Below are positions 1 to 7,948 of a stretch of 8,042 nt of DNA, in pieces. A model generated the notes under the pieces. The model was not told where the DNA came from. It saw only the letters and a program-made list of their open reading frames with translations, and did not search any database. Made by a program: the position numbers and the translations under genes. Positions within the stretch are counted from its first letter, which is position 1. The number at the start of each line of letters is the position of its first letter. Source of the stretch: Lachnoclostridium sp. UBA7097 (GTDB lineage Bacteria > Bacillota > Clostridia > Lachnospirales > Lachnospiraceae). Location: NCBI GenBank assembly GCA_002499945.1, contig DKYP01000012.1, positions 1 through 8,042 of the forward strand. The letters are read 5' to 3'.

Positions 1-19
1 CGGCGGAATGGGGATTAGT

Positions 20-139
20 ATGAAGAGAATTGTGAGGAATAATAAGAAATGGAAATGGATGGTGCTGCTGACATCTGTATTTTTAATTGCATTTATGGCA
101 ATCAATTCATTCAGTATTAAAGATGATACACATGCGGCA
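20..139 (+). other. Signal peptide of the Ig-like repeat protein
   Basis: The first 39-40 residues have a Lys/Arg-rich n-region of about 13 residues, an uninterrupted hydrophobic h-region (MVLLTSVFLIAFMAI), and a polar c-region ending in Thr-His-Ala-Ala-Glu, which fits signal peptidase I cleavage after the first or second Ala. The export prediction is strong; the exact cleavage residue is inferred. Confidence 0.8.
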
Positions 140-3100
140 GAAGTGTATCTGCAAAACAGTGATGGCCAGAGAATGGGCAATACTTATACAATGAGAAGGC
201 ATAGCGATACTTTCAGGATGGCTCCGGCTGGTCATGGTGTTGGGTATATAATTGCAGAGCTTTCTAATGATAGAAATATGCGTATAACTAATGCCAACGC
301 TACCGATGATGGAACAAAATTTCAAGGACCAGTTTCTATTTTACAGGTGGAAGCAAAAGAAATGGGTGATGTATCATTAAGTATATCTGCATATGCAAAT
401 GAAGGAGATGCAAATCAGAAAAGAAATCCATTATATGAGGAATCTATCCTGATTACAGTAGCCTTTTCTGTTAATGAATATTTAAATGATAATGCTGAAG
501 GTGCATCTATAAGAAAAATATTTATTGAGGATGAAAGAAGTGGCATTATATTGGATTATGGGGCAGAACTTCCATTTGGCAAGAAGGCTTCAGAGCCAGC
601 AGAACAGAAATATCTAAATCTGACTTTTGGTAATGCCTCCCAGGCTATAACAGATGGCGCAATACAAGCAGCAGCAGACTGGATGTCAGGAAATGAAGAT
701 ATTATTGAAGTTGATAGGACGATGACAGGAAAAGATGGAGATAATACTGTACGAGGCGGCATAAGGGCAGTTGGTGCAGGTCATACTACATTGTCAGTCA
801 GTTGGCGTGATGATACTACTACATACCAAGATACAATAGACGTTTATGTAAGACCTAAAATTACAGATGGTGACAGGGATATTGGTACAAATTCATCTGG
901 AGTAGATGATGGAACTGGTTCATCAGATTCGCTTCACGAAGCAAAAAATGGTGATATTATAGGCGTATCAGTAAAGTTTGAGCATAACCAGCTTGATGCT
1001 ATATCAGATAAGCTTGTATGGGTGATTGCAAAGAAGGAAGGTACAAAGACATACCTTGTAAGGGATTCGCTTGGCAATGTTACAGATGACTTCCAGGATG
1101 AAGCTAATCTTGTATGGATGCCATCAATAAACAGTTATAAGCTTAATGCCAAAGCAGGTACATATTCTGTGCTTTTCTATGTAGCAGGTACATATAAAGG
1201 TTTTGATGCTGCACGTGAAACCACCCCAGGATGCCATCCTGTAGCTATTAGAAATGGTGTATATGTATATAGTAATTATAAAAGCATGCCAATATCCTTA
1301 AATGTTGGTGGTACGTATAGCCTCCCAGATGGGTTTAATATAACAGCAGATACATTTATGGACTGTTTTAATCCTGTACCACGTGTAGTTGAGGAAAACT
1401 CTGGTACAGGAGATGATAATGAAGGTGAACCTTCAACAGGGGGTTCTATAGCAGGTAATAGTAATAATTATATTTCAATGTCCAGTGACAGGACTACTAT
1501 TACAGCAACAAGGGTTGGTACAGCTTATATTGATGTTACATCAAATGCAAGGATTTTGGAAACAGGATTAAGGGAGATAAGAGAAGGGCAAAGAGTAGTT
1601 ATAACAATTAATATAACAGATACATTTTCACTTAATATTTCCCAGATGCGCATGTCGGTAGGAGAAGAACAGCAATTATATGGAGTACTTGCTTCTGGTA
1701 CTGAGAATGATGATGCAGAGTATGAATGGGTGTCACCAGATGACCCTAATGGAAGTTTTGTAAAGATTTCGCCACAGGGGCGTTATGCGACTGTCAGGGC
1801 TGCAAAAACTACACCATCCGGGGAACATGTAACAGTTATACTTAGAAGAACTACACCAGATGGAATAACCCTTACGGCTTCCTGCCAGATTATTATAGAT
1901 ATAACAACCTCAGGTTTTCATATAGTACCTTCCAGGCTTACTATGGAAGCGGGTGATGTGCAGACTATTACAACTGACCTTAAGGGTTCATACAGGCTTA
2001 CATGGATTTCTTCAGATACAAATGTAGCTACTGTAGTAGATTCATCAGCAGCTACACCTGCTGCACAAGTTACAGCACGTAAACCAGGTACAGCAGTTAT
2101 TACAGCAGTTAATGCTGCCAATAATGTATATTCTACATGTATTATTACTGTACAGCAGCTTGTTACAGGTCTTGATATAGGTATAGCAGGCAAAAAATAT
2201 ACTACATATGATACAACACTTGAAGAAGGCTTTGTATTTATGGAACCTTTATACCAGCCAAGTAATGCTACAGAGAAAGATTTTAAGTGGGATTCATCAG
2301 ACAAAACAGTTGCTACTGTTGATGAAACAGGTAAGGTTACTCTTTTAAAAGAAGGTACAACGTATATTTCTGTAGCAAGCAGTAAATACACAGCATTTTG
2401 TATATTAAATATAGTAACGACACCTCCTACACCTATATCTACAATTACGACAGAGCCAAAAGAACTTAGCATGGTTAAGGGTGACACAAGTATTATAAAA
2501 GCTACATACGTTCCTATAGATGCGACTGACCCTACACTTGTATGGACTTCGCTTGATGAGAAAGTTGCTAAAGTTGATAATACAGGAAAGGTTACAGCAG
2601 TAGGAGTTGGTGCAACTTATATTAATATTGAAGCATCACTTGCGGATTCAAATGGCAATAAAGCAAAGGCAATAGTTAAAGTTACTGTAAGGGATAAGCT
2701 TACATCTATAGAGTTTGAATCAAAGACTACATATGTAAGTATAGGCAGTTCAAAGCAGCTTGATATTATTTTTAAACCTGATAAGGATGTAAATAAAAAG
2801 GTTACATTTTCTTCATCAGATGATTCAATATTCAAGGTTACACCAGGTAAAGAAGAAGGCACATGTATTATACAGGGTATTGCTGCAGGGCAGGCAGTCC
2901 TGTCATGTGTATCTGAGGAGTTAGGGCAGGCAGGTGTAAAGACATGTATGGTATATGTTACAGAAGCAGATGTAGCGGCTAAGGATTTTATAATAACACC
3001 TGCTGCTGAAACAGTTTATATAGGCCAGACTTTACAGATGGTCAAGACATTTACACCAGAGAATGCTACTAACCAGAATGTAACATGGAACTCATCAGAT

Positions 3101-4708
3101 TCAGGCATTGCAAGTGTTACAGCACTTGGCCTTGTAAGGGGTGTTAAGGAAGGTAAGGTTACTGTTTCTGCTGTATATACAGATACTGCAAATAAAGCGC
3201 CTATAATCAGGACCAGTACAATTGAAGTAAAGCCTGTGCCAATAAATGTTACAGATTTTGATGTTACACCTGATACACAGAATATAAAAGTTGGTGGTAA
3301 GTTCTCGCTTACACCTGTATTTACACCAAATAACGCATCTAACAAAAATGTTGATTACCAGTCACTTGATGAGGGTGTGGTTACTGTTAGTGAAAAAGGT
3401 GAGGTTATAGGTGTTGGTGCTGGTGATGCAATAATACAGTGCCAGGCTGAAGACGGCGGGTTTATTGCAACATGTATGGTGCATGTTGAAAATGCTATTG
3501 AATTTTCACTGTCACCTGCGACAAGGGAGATAGCAGTAGGCAGGAGCTTTAAGCTTAAAAAGGTTACAAATCCTGAGAATGCTAAAAAGACAGCTGAATG
3601 GTCTACTTCAAATTCATCTATTGCGAGGGTGGATGCAACAGGCAAAGTTACAGGACGCAGGATTGGTTCTTGTACAATTACATGTACGCTTACAAAGTAT
3701 AACCAGAGTGCAAGGTGCAGGGTAAAGGTTGCAAAACTTAAAAGTAAAGTTACTATTGATAAGAAAAATATAAGGCTTGGCGTAGGGCAGACATACAGGC
3801 TTAAAAAGACTGTAACATCAAATGATACTTCACTTCCAAAAGTAACGTGGAAGTCTGCTAATAAGAAAGTTGCTAAAGTAAGCAGCGGCGGAAAGATTAC
3901 TGGCAAGAAAGAGGGACTTACTAAAATTACAGTTACAACAAATGATTCTGTACGTGCAAAGGCAACATGCAAGGTAAGGGTAATACAGAGGGTATCAAGT
4001 ATAAGCCTTAATTCTGATTATATGGTATGTTATGTAGGAAGAAGCAAGAAGCTTGCTGCTAAGTATAAACCATCTAATGCAACTATTAAAAAGGTTAAAT
4101 GGACCAGTGGTGATGAGAATATAGCAAGGGTTACTGGCTCAGGCAAGGTAAGGGGCATAGCAGAAGGCAATACCTATATTACCGCAACAACTACAGATGG
4201 CAGTAATAAGAGGGCAAGATGTTTTGTAAAGATACTTGATGAAGTTCCTGTTACAAGCATAGTAGTTGCACAGACTGGACTTACATTGCAGAGAGGTGAC
4301 AGCAGGAAACTTACATATAAGGTACTTCCGGAGGACACATCAGACAGCCTTGAATTTGCATCAGATAATGAAAGGGTTGCAAGAGTTAATAAGAAGGGCG
4401 TGGTAACAGCAGTAGGAACTGGTGATGCCACTATTACAATCCTTGCAACAAGTGGTGCTTCATCAAATGTTGATGTAAATGTAGTTGCACTTAATAAGAC
4501 AGAAATTAATATGAGGCAGTATGATTCAGAGACGCTGACGGTATTTGGCACTACAGATACAGTTACATGGTATACTTCAAATGCAAGGGTTGCTACGGTA
4601 GATAATGGCAGGATTGTCGGAAGGTCTGAAGGCATAACATATGTATATGCTTATGTAAATGGCTGCAGGTTAAGCTGCAGGGTTACAATAACTTCTGTAA
4701 ATTCGTAA
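20..4708 (+). CDS. Large secreted multi-domain bacterial Ig-like (Big_2) repeat protein
   Basis: This is a predicted exported protein of about 1562 residues, probably cell-surface or wall-associated; its ligand is unknown. Residues 1-39 form a signal peptide: a basic start (KRIVRNNKKWKWK-like), a hydrophobic core at about 14-30, and a likely cleavage in THA/AE near residue 39. Residues 41-535 are poorly recognisable, but contain stretches resembling the end of Ig-like modules (about 220-280 and 481-533) and a Gly/Ser/acidic linker near 457-480. From about 536 to the end run one degenerate and eleven clearer Big_2-type modules, each with the pattern VG..L, P.NAT..., V.W.SSD..VA.VD..G.V.., G.A.I. 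The ATG at 20 is preferred because GGGGA at 10-14 lies 5 bases upstream and the signal peptide begins there. An in-frame ATG at 8 is possible and would add four residues. No LPXTG motif, SLH domain, choline-binding repeat or C-terminal membrane helix is visible. The stop lies 14 bases before recN, suggesting one operon. The Ig-like family call is confident; the function is not known. Confidence 0.9.
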   Translation: MKRIVRNNKKWKWMVLLTSVFLIAFMAINSFSIKDDTHAAEVYLQNSDGQRMGNTYTMRRHSDTFRMAPAGHGVGYIIAELSNDRNMRITNANATDDGTKFQGPVSILQVEAKEMGDVSLSISAYANEGDANQKRNPLYEESILITVAFSVNEYLNDNAEGASIRKIFIEDERSGIILDYGAELPFGKKASEPAEQKYLNLTFGNASQAITDGAIQAAADWMSGNEDIIEVDRTMTGKDGDNTVRGGIRAVGAGHTTLSVSWRDDTTTYQDTIDVYVRPKITDGDRDIGTNSSGVDDGTGSSDSLHEAKNGDIIGVSVKFEHNQLDAISDKLVWVIAKKEGTKTYLVRDSLGNVTDDFQDEANLVWMPSINSYKLNAKAGTYSVLFYVAGTYKGFDAARETTPGCHPVAIRNGVYVYSNYKSMPISLNVGGTYSLPDGFNITADTFMDCFNPVPRVVEENSGTGDDNEGEPSTGGSIAGNSNNYISMSSDRTTITATRVGTAYIDVTSNARILETGLREIREGQRVVITINITDTFSLNISQMRMSVGEEQQLYGVLASGTENDDAEYEWVSPDDPNGSFVKISPQGRYATVRAAKTTPSGEHVTVILRRTTPDGITLTASCQIIIDITTSGFHIVPSRLTMEAGDVQTITTDLKGSYRLTWISSDTNVATVVDSSAATPAAQVTARKPGTAVITAVNAANNVYSTCIITVQQLVTGLDIGIAGKKYTTYDTTLEEGFVFMEPLYQPSNATEKDFKWDSSDKTVATVDETGKVTLLKEGTTYISVASSKYTAFCILNIVTTPPTPISTITTEPKELSMVKGDTSIIKATYVPIDATDPTLVWTSLDEKVAKVDNTGKVTAVGVGATYINIEASLADSNGNKAKAIVKVTVRDKLTSIEFESKTTYVSIGSSKQLDIIFKPDKDVNKKVTFSSSDDSIFKVTPGKEEGTCIIQGIAAGQAVLSCVSEELGQAGVKTCMVYVTEADVAAKDFIITPAAETVYIGQTLQMVKTFTPENATNQNVTWNSSDSGIASVTALGLVRGVKEGKVTVSAVYTDTANKAPIIRTSTIEVKPVPINVTDFDVTPDTQNIKVGGKFSLTPVFTPNNASNKNVDYQSLDEGVVTVSEKGEVIGVGAGDAIIQCQAEDGGFIATCMVHVENAIEFSLSPATREIAVGRSFKLKKVTNPENAKKTAEWSTSNSSIARVDATGKVTGRRIGSCTITCTLTKYNQSARCRVKVAKLKSKVTIDKKNIRLGVGQTYRLKKTVTSNDTSLPKVTWKSANKKVAKVSSGGKITGKKEGLTKITVTTNDSVRAKATCKVRVIQRVSSISLNSDYMVCYVGRSKKLAAKYKPSNATIKKVKWTSGDENIARVTGSGKVRGIAEGNTYITATTTDGSNKRARCFVKILDEVPVTSIVVAQTGLTLQRGDSRKLTYKVLPEDTSDSLEFASDNERVARVNKKGVVTAVGTGDATITILATSGASSNVDVNVVALNKTEINMRQYDSETLTVFGTTDTVTWYTSNARVATVDNGRIVGRSEGITYVYAYVNGCRLSCRVTITSVNS
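1910..4705 (+). repeat. Eleven tandem Big_2-type Ig-like modules (protein-level repeat)
   Basis: Approximate modules, in residues counted from the ATG at 20, are 631-712, 714-800, 806-891, 894-981, 986-1071, 1076-1157, 1159-1238, 1243-1322, 1325-1405, 1410-1490 and a short last one at 1492-1562. Each repeats a hydrophobic opening strand, a VG-type turn, a Pro-x-Asn-Ala-Thr loop in the better copies, a W.SSD..VA.V core, a G.V..V..G segment and a closing V.V strand. Copies are well diverged in sequence, so this is an old expansion and not a recent DNA duplication. A further degenerate module is visible at about 536-628. The final module is about ten residues shorter than the others. Confidence 0.85.
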
Positions 4709-4716
4709 GAAGGGGG
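4709..4716 (+). promoter_or_regulatory. Ribosome binding site setting the TTG start of recN
   Basis: GAAGGGGG directly follows the stop codon of the Ig-like protein and lies 6 bases before the TTG at 4723. This spacing, and the good RecN N-terminus (MLLNLHVKNLAIIDE) that results, decide the non-ATG start. No room exists for a separate promoter between the two genes. Confidence 0.75.
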
Positions 4717-4722
4717 AAAAAC

Positions 4723-6408
4723 TTGCTTTTAAATTTACACGTTAAAAACCTTGCTATAATTGATGAAATCGAAGTTGATTTTTCAGACGGCATGAATGTC
4801 CTGACAGGTGAAACCGGTGCAGGAAAATCAATAATAATTGGCTCTATTAATATGGCAATAGGGGGTAAAGCCCCCAAGGACATTATCAGGAAAGGTGCAG
4901 GTTTTGCACTGGCAGAGCTGTTATTTTCTGTAGATACCAAAGAGCAGAAGAAATACCTTGAAGAGCATGGAATAACAACAGAGGATGATGAAGTCCTGAT
5001 TTCCCGTAAGTTTACAAAGGGAAGGGGAATTAACAGGATTAATGGTGAAAGTGTACCTGTATCAGTGCTTAAACAGGCAGCGGCTGTACTTATTGATGTC
5101 CACGGGCAGAATGAGCAGCAGTCGCTGCTATATAAGGCAAAGCATATGGAGATAGTAGACAGGTATGCAAAGGAAGAAATGGCTGGCATTGATATAAAGT
5201 ATGCAGAAGTTTACAGCAGTTATAAGAAGCTTATAGAACAGAGGGATTCTGAAAATATCCCGGAGGAAGAAAGGCTCCGTGAAATTTCTTTTATGGAGTA
5301 TGAGCTTGAAGAAATAGAAAATGCGGCGCTTGTGCATGGTGAGGAAGAGGACTTAGAGAACAGGTACAGGCAGTTATCAAATGCCAGTTCAGTTATAAAT
5401 GGGCTGGGTGAAATTTATTCACTTACAGGTTCTAATGCTAATGATACAGTATCTGAAAAACTTGCATATTCACTTAGAATAATTGGAAGGCTTTGTGAAT
5501 ATGATGATAATATAAACCAGTTTGCAGAACAGCTTTCAGAAATTGACAGCCTTGTGTCTGATTTTAACAGGGATATAACAAGTTATATGGAGGATATGGA
5601 AACAGACACCGGGGAACTTGGGCAGATAGAACAGCGTCTTGATTTAGTCAGAAAGATTAAAGCAAGGTTTGGTGCTACAACAGCACTTGTTAATGAATAT
5701 GCAGACAGGCTCCGGGAGAAACTGGGCCGTTACAGGGAGTATGAAGCATACAAGGCAGGGCTTGAAGAAAAGATAAAGAAAGAAGAAGAAGAACTGGGGA
5801 AACTTTCATCCCAGATGTCTGCTGTACGTAAAAAATGTGCAAAGGTACTTGAAAAAGAAATTGTGGAAGCACTTACTGACCTTAATTTCCTCCAAGTACA
5901 GTTTTCTATAGATATACGCCCGTTAAAGGAATATACAGCAAATGGTACTGATGAAATAGAATTTATGCTTTCTGCCAATCCGGGTGAGGATTTAAAACCT
6001 ATTGGCATGGCGGCATCGGGTGGTGAACTTTCAAGGATAATGCTTGCAGTTAAAGCGGTGCTTGCAGAGCATGATGAAACCAGCACACTTATATTTGATG
6101 AAATAGATACAGGGATAAGTGGCAGGACAGCACAGAAAGTTGCCGAAAAGATGGCGCTTATAGCAGGCAGGCACCAGGTAATATGTATATCCCACCTTGC
6201 GCAGATAGCAGCAATGGCAGATGCACATTATCTTATAGAAAAGACAAGTGACACATCACATACAAGCACACAGATACGCCTGTTAAACGGGCAGGAAGAA
6301 GTACATGAGCTTGCAAGGATACTTGGCGGTGCCCAGATAACAGACGCTGTTATAAAAAGCGCAGAAGAAATGAAAGGACTTGCAGCAAATCTTAAAAAAA
6401 ACTTGTAG
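4723..6408 (+). CDS. recN: DNA repair protein RecN
   Basis: RecN is an SMC-like ATPase recruited early to DNA double-strand breaks, where it tethers or organises ends for recombinational repair in the cytoplasm. The 561-residue product is of normal family length. It begins with the characteristic MLLNLHVKNLAIIDE. It carries Walker A GETGAGKS at residues 29-36, the conserved DVHGQNEQQSLL segment at 125-136, the ABC signature SGGELSRIMLA at about 432-442, Walker B with D-loop LIFDEIDTGISG at about 456-467 (catalytic Asp459-Glu460), and the switch His in ISHLAQIAAMAD at 491. Between the ATPase halves, residues about 150-380 are rich in Glu, Lys and Leu, matching the coiled-coil arms that are shorter than in true SMC proteins. 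Translation starts at TTG behind a strong Shine-Dalgarno site. The gene sits 14 bases after the Ig-like gene and ends at a terminator. No truncation or altered motif is seen. Confidence 0.97.
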   Translation: MLLNLHVKNLAIIDEIEVDFSDGMNVLTGETGAGKSIIIGSINMAIGGKAPKDIIRKGAGFALAELLFSVDTKEQKKYLEEHGITTEDDEVLISRKFTKGRGINRINGESVPVSVLKQAAAVLIDVHGQNEQQSLLYKAKHMEIVDRYAKEEMAGIDIKYAEVYSSYKKLIEQRDSENIPEEERLREISFMEYELEEIENAALVHGEEEDLENRYRQLSNASSVINGLGEIYSLTGSNANDTVSEKLAYSLRIIGRLCEYDDNINQFAEQLSEIDSLVSDFNRDITSYMEDMETDTGELGQIEQRLDLVRKIKARFGATTALVNEYADRLREKLGRYREYEAYKAGLEEKIKKEEEELGKLSSQMSAVRKKCAKVLEKEIVEALTDLNFLQVQFSIDIRPLKEYTANGTDEIEFMLSANPGEDLKPIGMAASGGELSRIMLAVKAVLAEHDETSTLIFDEIDTGISGRTAQKVAEKMALIAGRHQVICISHLAQIAAMADAHYLIEKTSDTSHTSTQIRLLNGQEEVHELARILGGAQITDAVIKSAEEMKGLAANLKKNL

Positions 6409-6434
6409 ATTCAGGACATACTTCTAAAGAAATG

Positions 6435-6465
6435 CGAATATAAAAGGTACAACTGGTACATTATA
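6435..6465 (+). promoter_or_regulatory. Candidate sigma-G-type promoter for spoIVB
   Basis: CGAATA at 6435-6440 and CATTATA at 6459-6465, separated by 18 bases, resemble the forespore sigma-G pattern (about TGAATA and CATNNTA). Transcription would begin near 6472, giving a leader of about 65 bases before spoIVB. In Bacillus subtilis spoIVB is known to be read by sigma-G, with a weak sigma-F contribution. The site overlaps the recN terminator, and short AT-rich matches of this kind arise easily by chance, so this is a tentative call. Confidence 0.3.
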
Positions 6466-6488
6466 ATTATGTATGGTTGTACCTTTTT
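6442..6488 (+). terminator. Rho-independent terminator after recN
   Basis: A perfect 12-bp inverted repeat (AAAAGGTACAAC at 6442-6453 and GTTGTACCTTTT at 6476-6487) is followed by one more T. Inside the loop a second stem, TACAT at 6457-6461 with ATGTA at 6469-6473, extends the hairpin after a small internal loop that may pair by G-U. The A-run on the left arm means it could also act on the reverse strand, though no reverse gene is seen. It closes the unit holding the Ig-like gene and recN. Confidence 0.85.
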
Positions 6489-6522
6489 ATATTATAGGGG
6501 AATTTTAAAATATATTTCTGAC

Positions 6523-6527
6523 AGGAG
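6523..6527 (+). promoter_or_regulatory. Ribosome binding site of spoIVB
   Basis: AGGAG lies 9 bases before the ATG at 6537. An earlier ATG at 6529 is in another frame and sits only one base after this site, so 6537 is the supported start. Confidence 0.7.
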
Positions 6528-6536
6528 TATGGGGAT

Positions 6537-7832
6537 ATGGACAAAAATTTAATCAGCAGGGATTTAAAAAGAAAATACAGGGTCTTTCTTGCTATTGCAT
6601 TATGTGTAAATATATTTGCAGCAGCAGCGTATTATATCTGGTATATAGACAGGAAAGTGCCTGATAACATTATGCTTGTGGAGAACAGGGAAGAAAGCCT
6701 GGAATTTAATGTACCACTTGAAGGGGAGATTGATGGTGCAGTTGATGTAATCAGTATAAAAAATACAAATAGCGTACATGACGGCAATATACATTTTAAC
6801 CTGAACCAGACTGTCAGGATGCAGGCAAATAATACAGGCAGTTATAAAGCGAAATTAAAGCTGTTCGGGCTGTTCCATTATAAAAATATACAAATAGATG
6901 TTATTAAGGAGCAAAAAGTTATGCCATCAGGGAGGGCAGTAGGGCTTTATATTAATTCAGATGGTGTAATGGTGCTTGGCACATCTGAAGTTACTGGCAA
7001 GGATGGTTTTACTTATGAACCAGCTGCCAATATATTGCGGGCAGGTGATTATATATACAGGATAAACAACCAGGAAGTTGAGAATATAGAAGATGTAGCA
7101 GAAGCGGTACAGGATAATGGCGGCGGCAGGGTTACAATTTATCTTAGAAGAAATAATAACAATATAAAAGTCAAAGTTGATACAGTCCTTGCAGGTGACG
7201 GGGAATACAAAATAGGTGCATGGCTGCGTGAGGATACAGAAGGAATCGGGACTTTAACATATGTCACAGAAGATAATAATTATGCGGCACTTGGACATGG
7301 AATAACAGATATAGATACAGGGATTCTTATTGATATAAAGAACGGTGGTGTATACCCTGCCAAAATCAGCGAGGTAATACGTGGTGAGGCTGGTTCACCA
7401 GGGGAAGTGCTTGGTTCAGTAAAACTTGGCGGCACAAACCGCCTGGGCACAATTAACAATAATACAAATTATGGTATATCAGGGGAATTATTTGACAATA
7501 ATTATTCATACAACAGCAGTAAAGCACTCCCTGTAGCAATGAAGCAGGAGGTGGACAGAGGCAAGGCAATAGTAAGATGCCAGCTTGGGGAAGAAGTAGA
7601 GGACTATGAAGTTGAGATTGAAAAAATAAATATTAACTCCAAAGAAAATAAAGGAATGGTAATAAAAGTTACAGATAAAAGGCTTCTAAGCAAAGCTGGA
7701 GGGATTGTGCAGGGAATGAGCGGTTCACCGGTCCTGCAGAATAATAAAATAATTGGTGCTGTAACGCATGTATTTGTCAATGATTCGACAAGAGGATATG
7801 GGATATTTATAGAAGATATGCTTTCAGAATAA
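6537..7832 (+). CDS. spoIVB: SpoIVB peptidase (stage IV sporulation protein B, S55 family)
   Basis: SpoIVB is a serine peptidase made in the forespore and exported into the space between forespore and mother cell. In Bacillus it cleaves SpoIVFA and so releases pro-sigma-K processing by SpoIVFB. The 431-residue product matches the family length. It has a short basic N-terminus, one membrane segment at about 16-36 (RVFLAIALCVNIFAAAAYYIW), a linker region with the family-typical KLKLFGLFHYKNIQIDVI at about 106-123, a PDZ domain at about 132-216 (AANILRAGDYIYRINNQEVE), and the peptidase domain from about 220 to the end. The likely triad is His254 in ALGHGITD, Asp380 in KVTDKR and Ser395 in GMSGSP. 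The Asp-to-Ser gap of 15 equals that of the B. subtilis triad (His236, Asp363, Ser378), and the His-to-Asp gap differs by one. Separated from recN by a terminator, it likely has its own promoter. It appears intact, which supports a spore-forming host. Confidence 0.96.
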   Translation: MDKNLISRDLKRKYRVFLAIALCVNIFAAAAYYIWYIDRKVPDNIMLVENREESLEFNVPLEGEIDGAVDVISIKNTNSVHDGNIHFNLNQTVRMQANNTGSYKAKLKLFGLFHYKNIQIDVIKEQKVMPSGRAVGLYINSDGVMVLGTSEVTGKDGFTYEPAANILRAGDYIYRINNQEVENIEDVAEAVQDNGGGRVTIYLRRNNNNIKVKVDTVLAGDGEYKIGAWLREDTEGIGTLTYVTEDNNYAALGHGITDIDTGILIDIKNGGVYPAKISEVIRGEAGSPGEVLGSVKLGGTNRLGTINNNTNYGISGELFDNNYSYNSSKALPVAMKQEVDRGKAIVRCQLGEEVEDYEVEIEKININSKENKGMVIKVTDKRLLSKAGGIVQGMSGSPVLQNNKIIGAVTHVFVNDSTRGYGIFIEDMLSE

Positions 7833-7948
7833 AACGGCTGTGGATAGTAACATGGGTTTTAAAATTGCTGTCATATTCTGCATGTATATATTGTAATAAT
7901 TTGTCATAAACACAGAAAGGGTGGTGTTTGCTGCAAATGTTTTAAAGC

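Noticed and set aside
1918..2487. Long reverse-strand open frame of 189 codons opposite the Ig-like modules
   Set aside because: It is antisense to a confidently coding repeat region, its product is a low-complexity run of Val, Ser, Thr and Ile, and it mirrors the repeated codons of the plus strand. The reverse frames at 3016-3345, 3355-3972 and 4174-4635 are rejected for the same reason.
1910..4705. Recent tandem DNA duplication or repeat-driven variation in the Ig-like gene
   Set aside because: Modules share a protein pattern but differ widely in sequence and length, and I saw no long identical DNA stretches between them, so recombination between copies is unlikely to be frequent.
4683..5189. 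Reverse open frame of 168 codons across the start of recN
   Set aside because: It overlaps the unmistakable RecN Walker A region on the other strand and its Ser/Pro/Ile-rich product resembles no protein family.
7831..7860. Possible terminator after spoIVB (AAAAC at 7831-7835 with GTTTT at 7856-7860)
   Set aside because: The stem is only 5 bp, A/T-rich, with a loop of about 20 bases and no convincing T-run after it, so read-through toward the next gene cannot be excluded but no terminator can be called.
7927..7937. Small palindrome TTTGC-T-GCAAA
   Set aside because: The arms are 5 bases with a single central base, so it cannot form an RNA hairpin, and nothing else marks it as an operator.
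7914..7940. Possible sigma-H promoter (AAAGGGTGG followed by CAAAT)
   Set aside because: It lacks the AGGAAT-like -35 and GAAT -10 cores; the match is no better than chance in AT-rich DNA.
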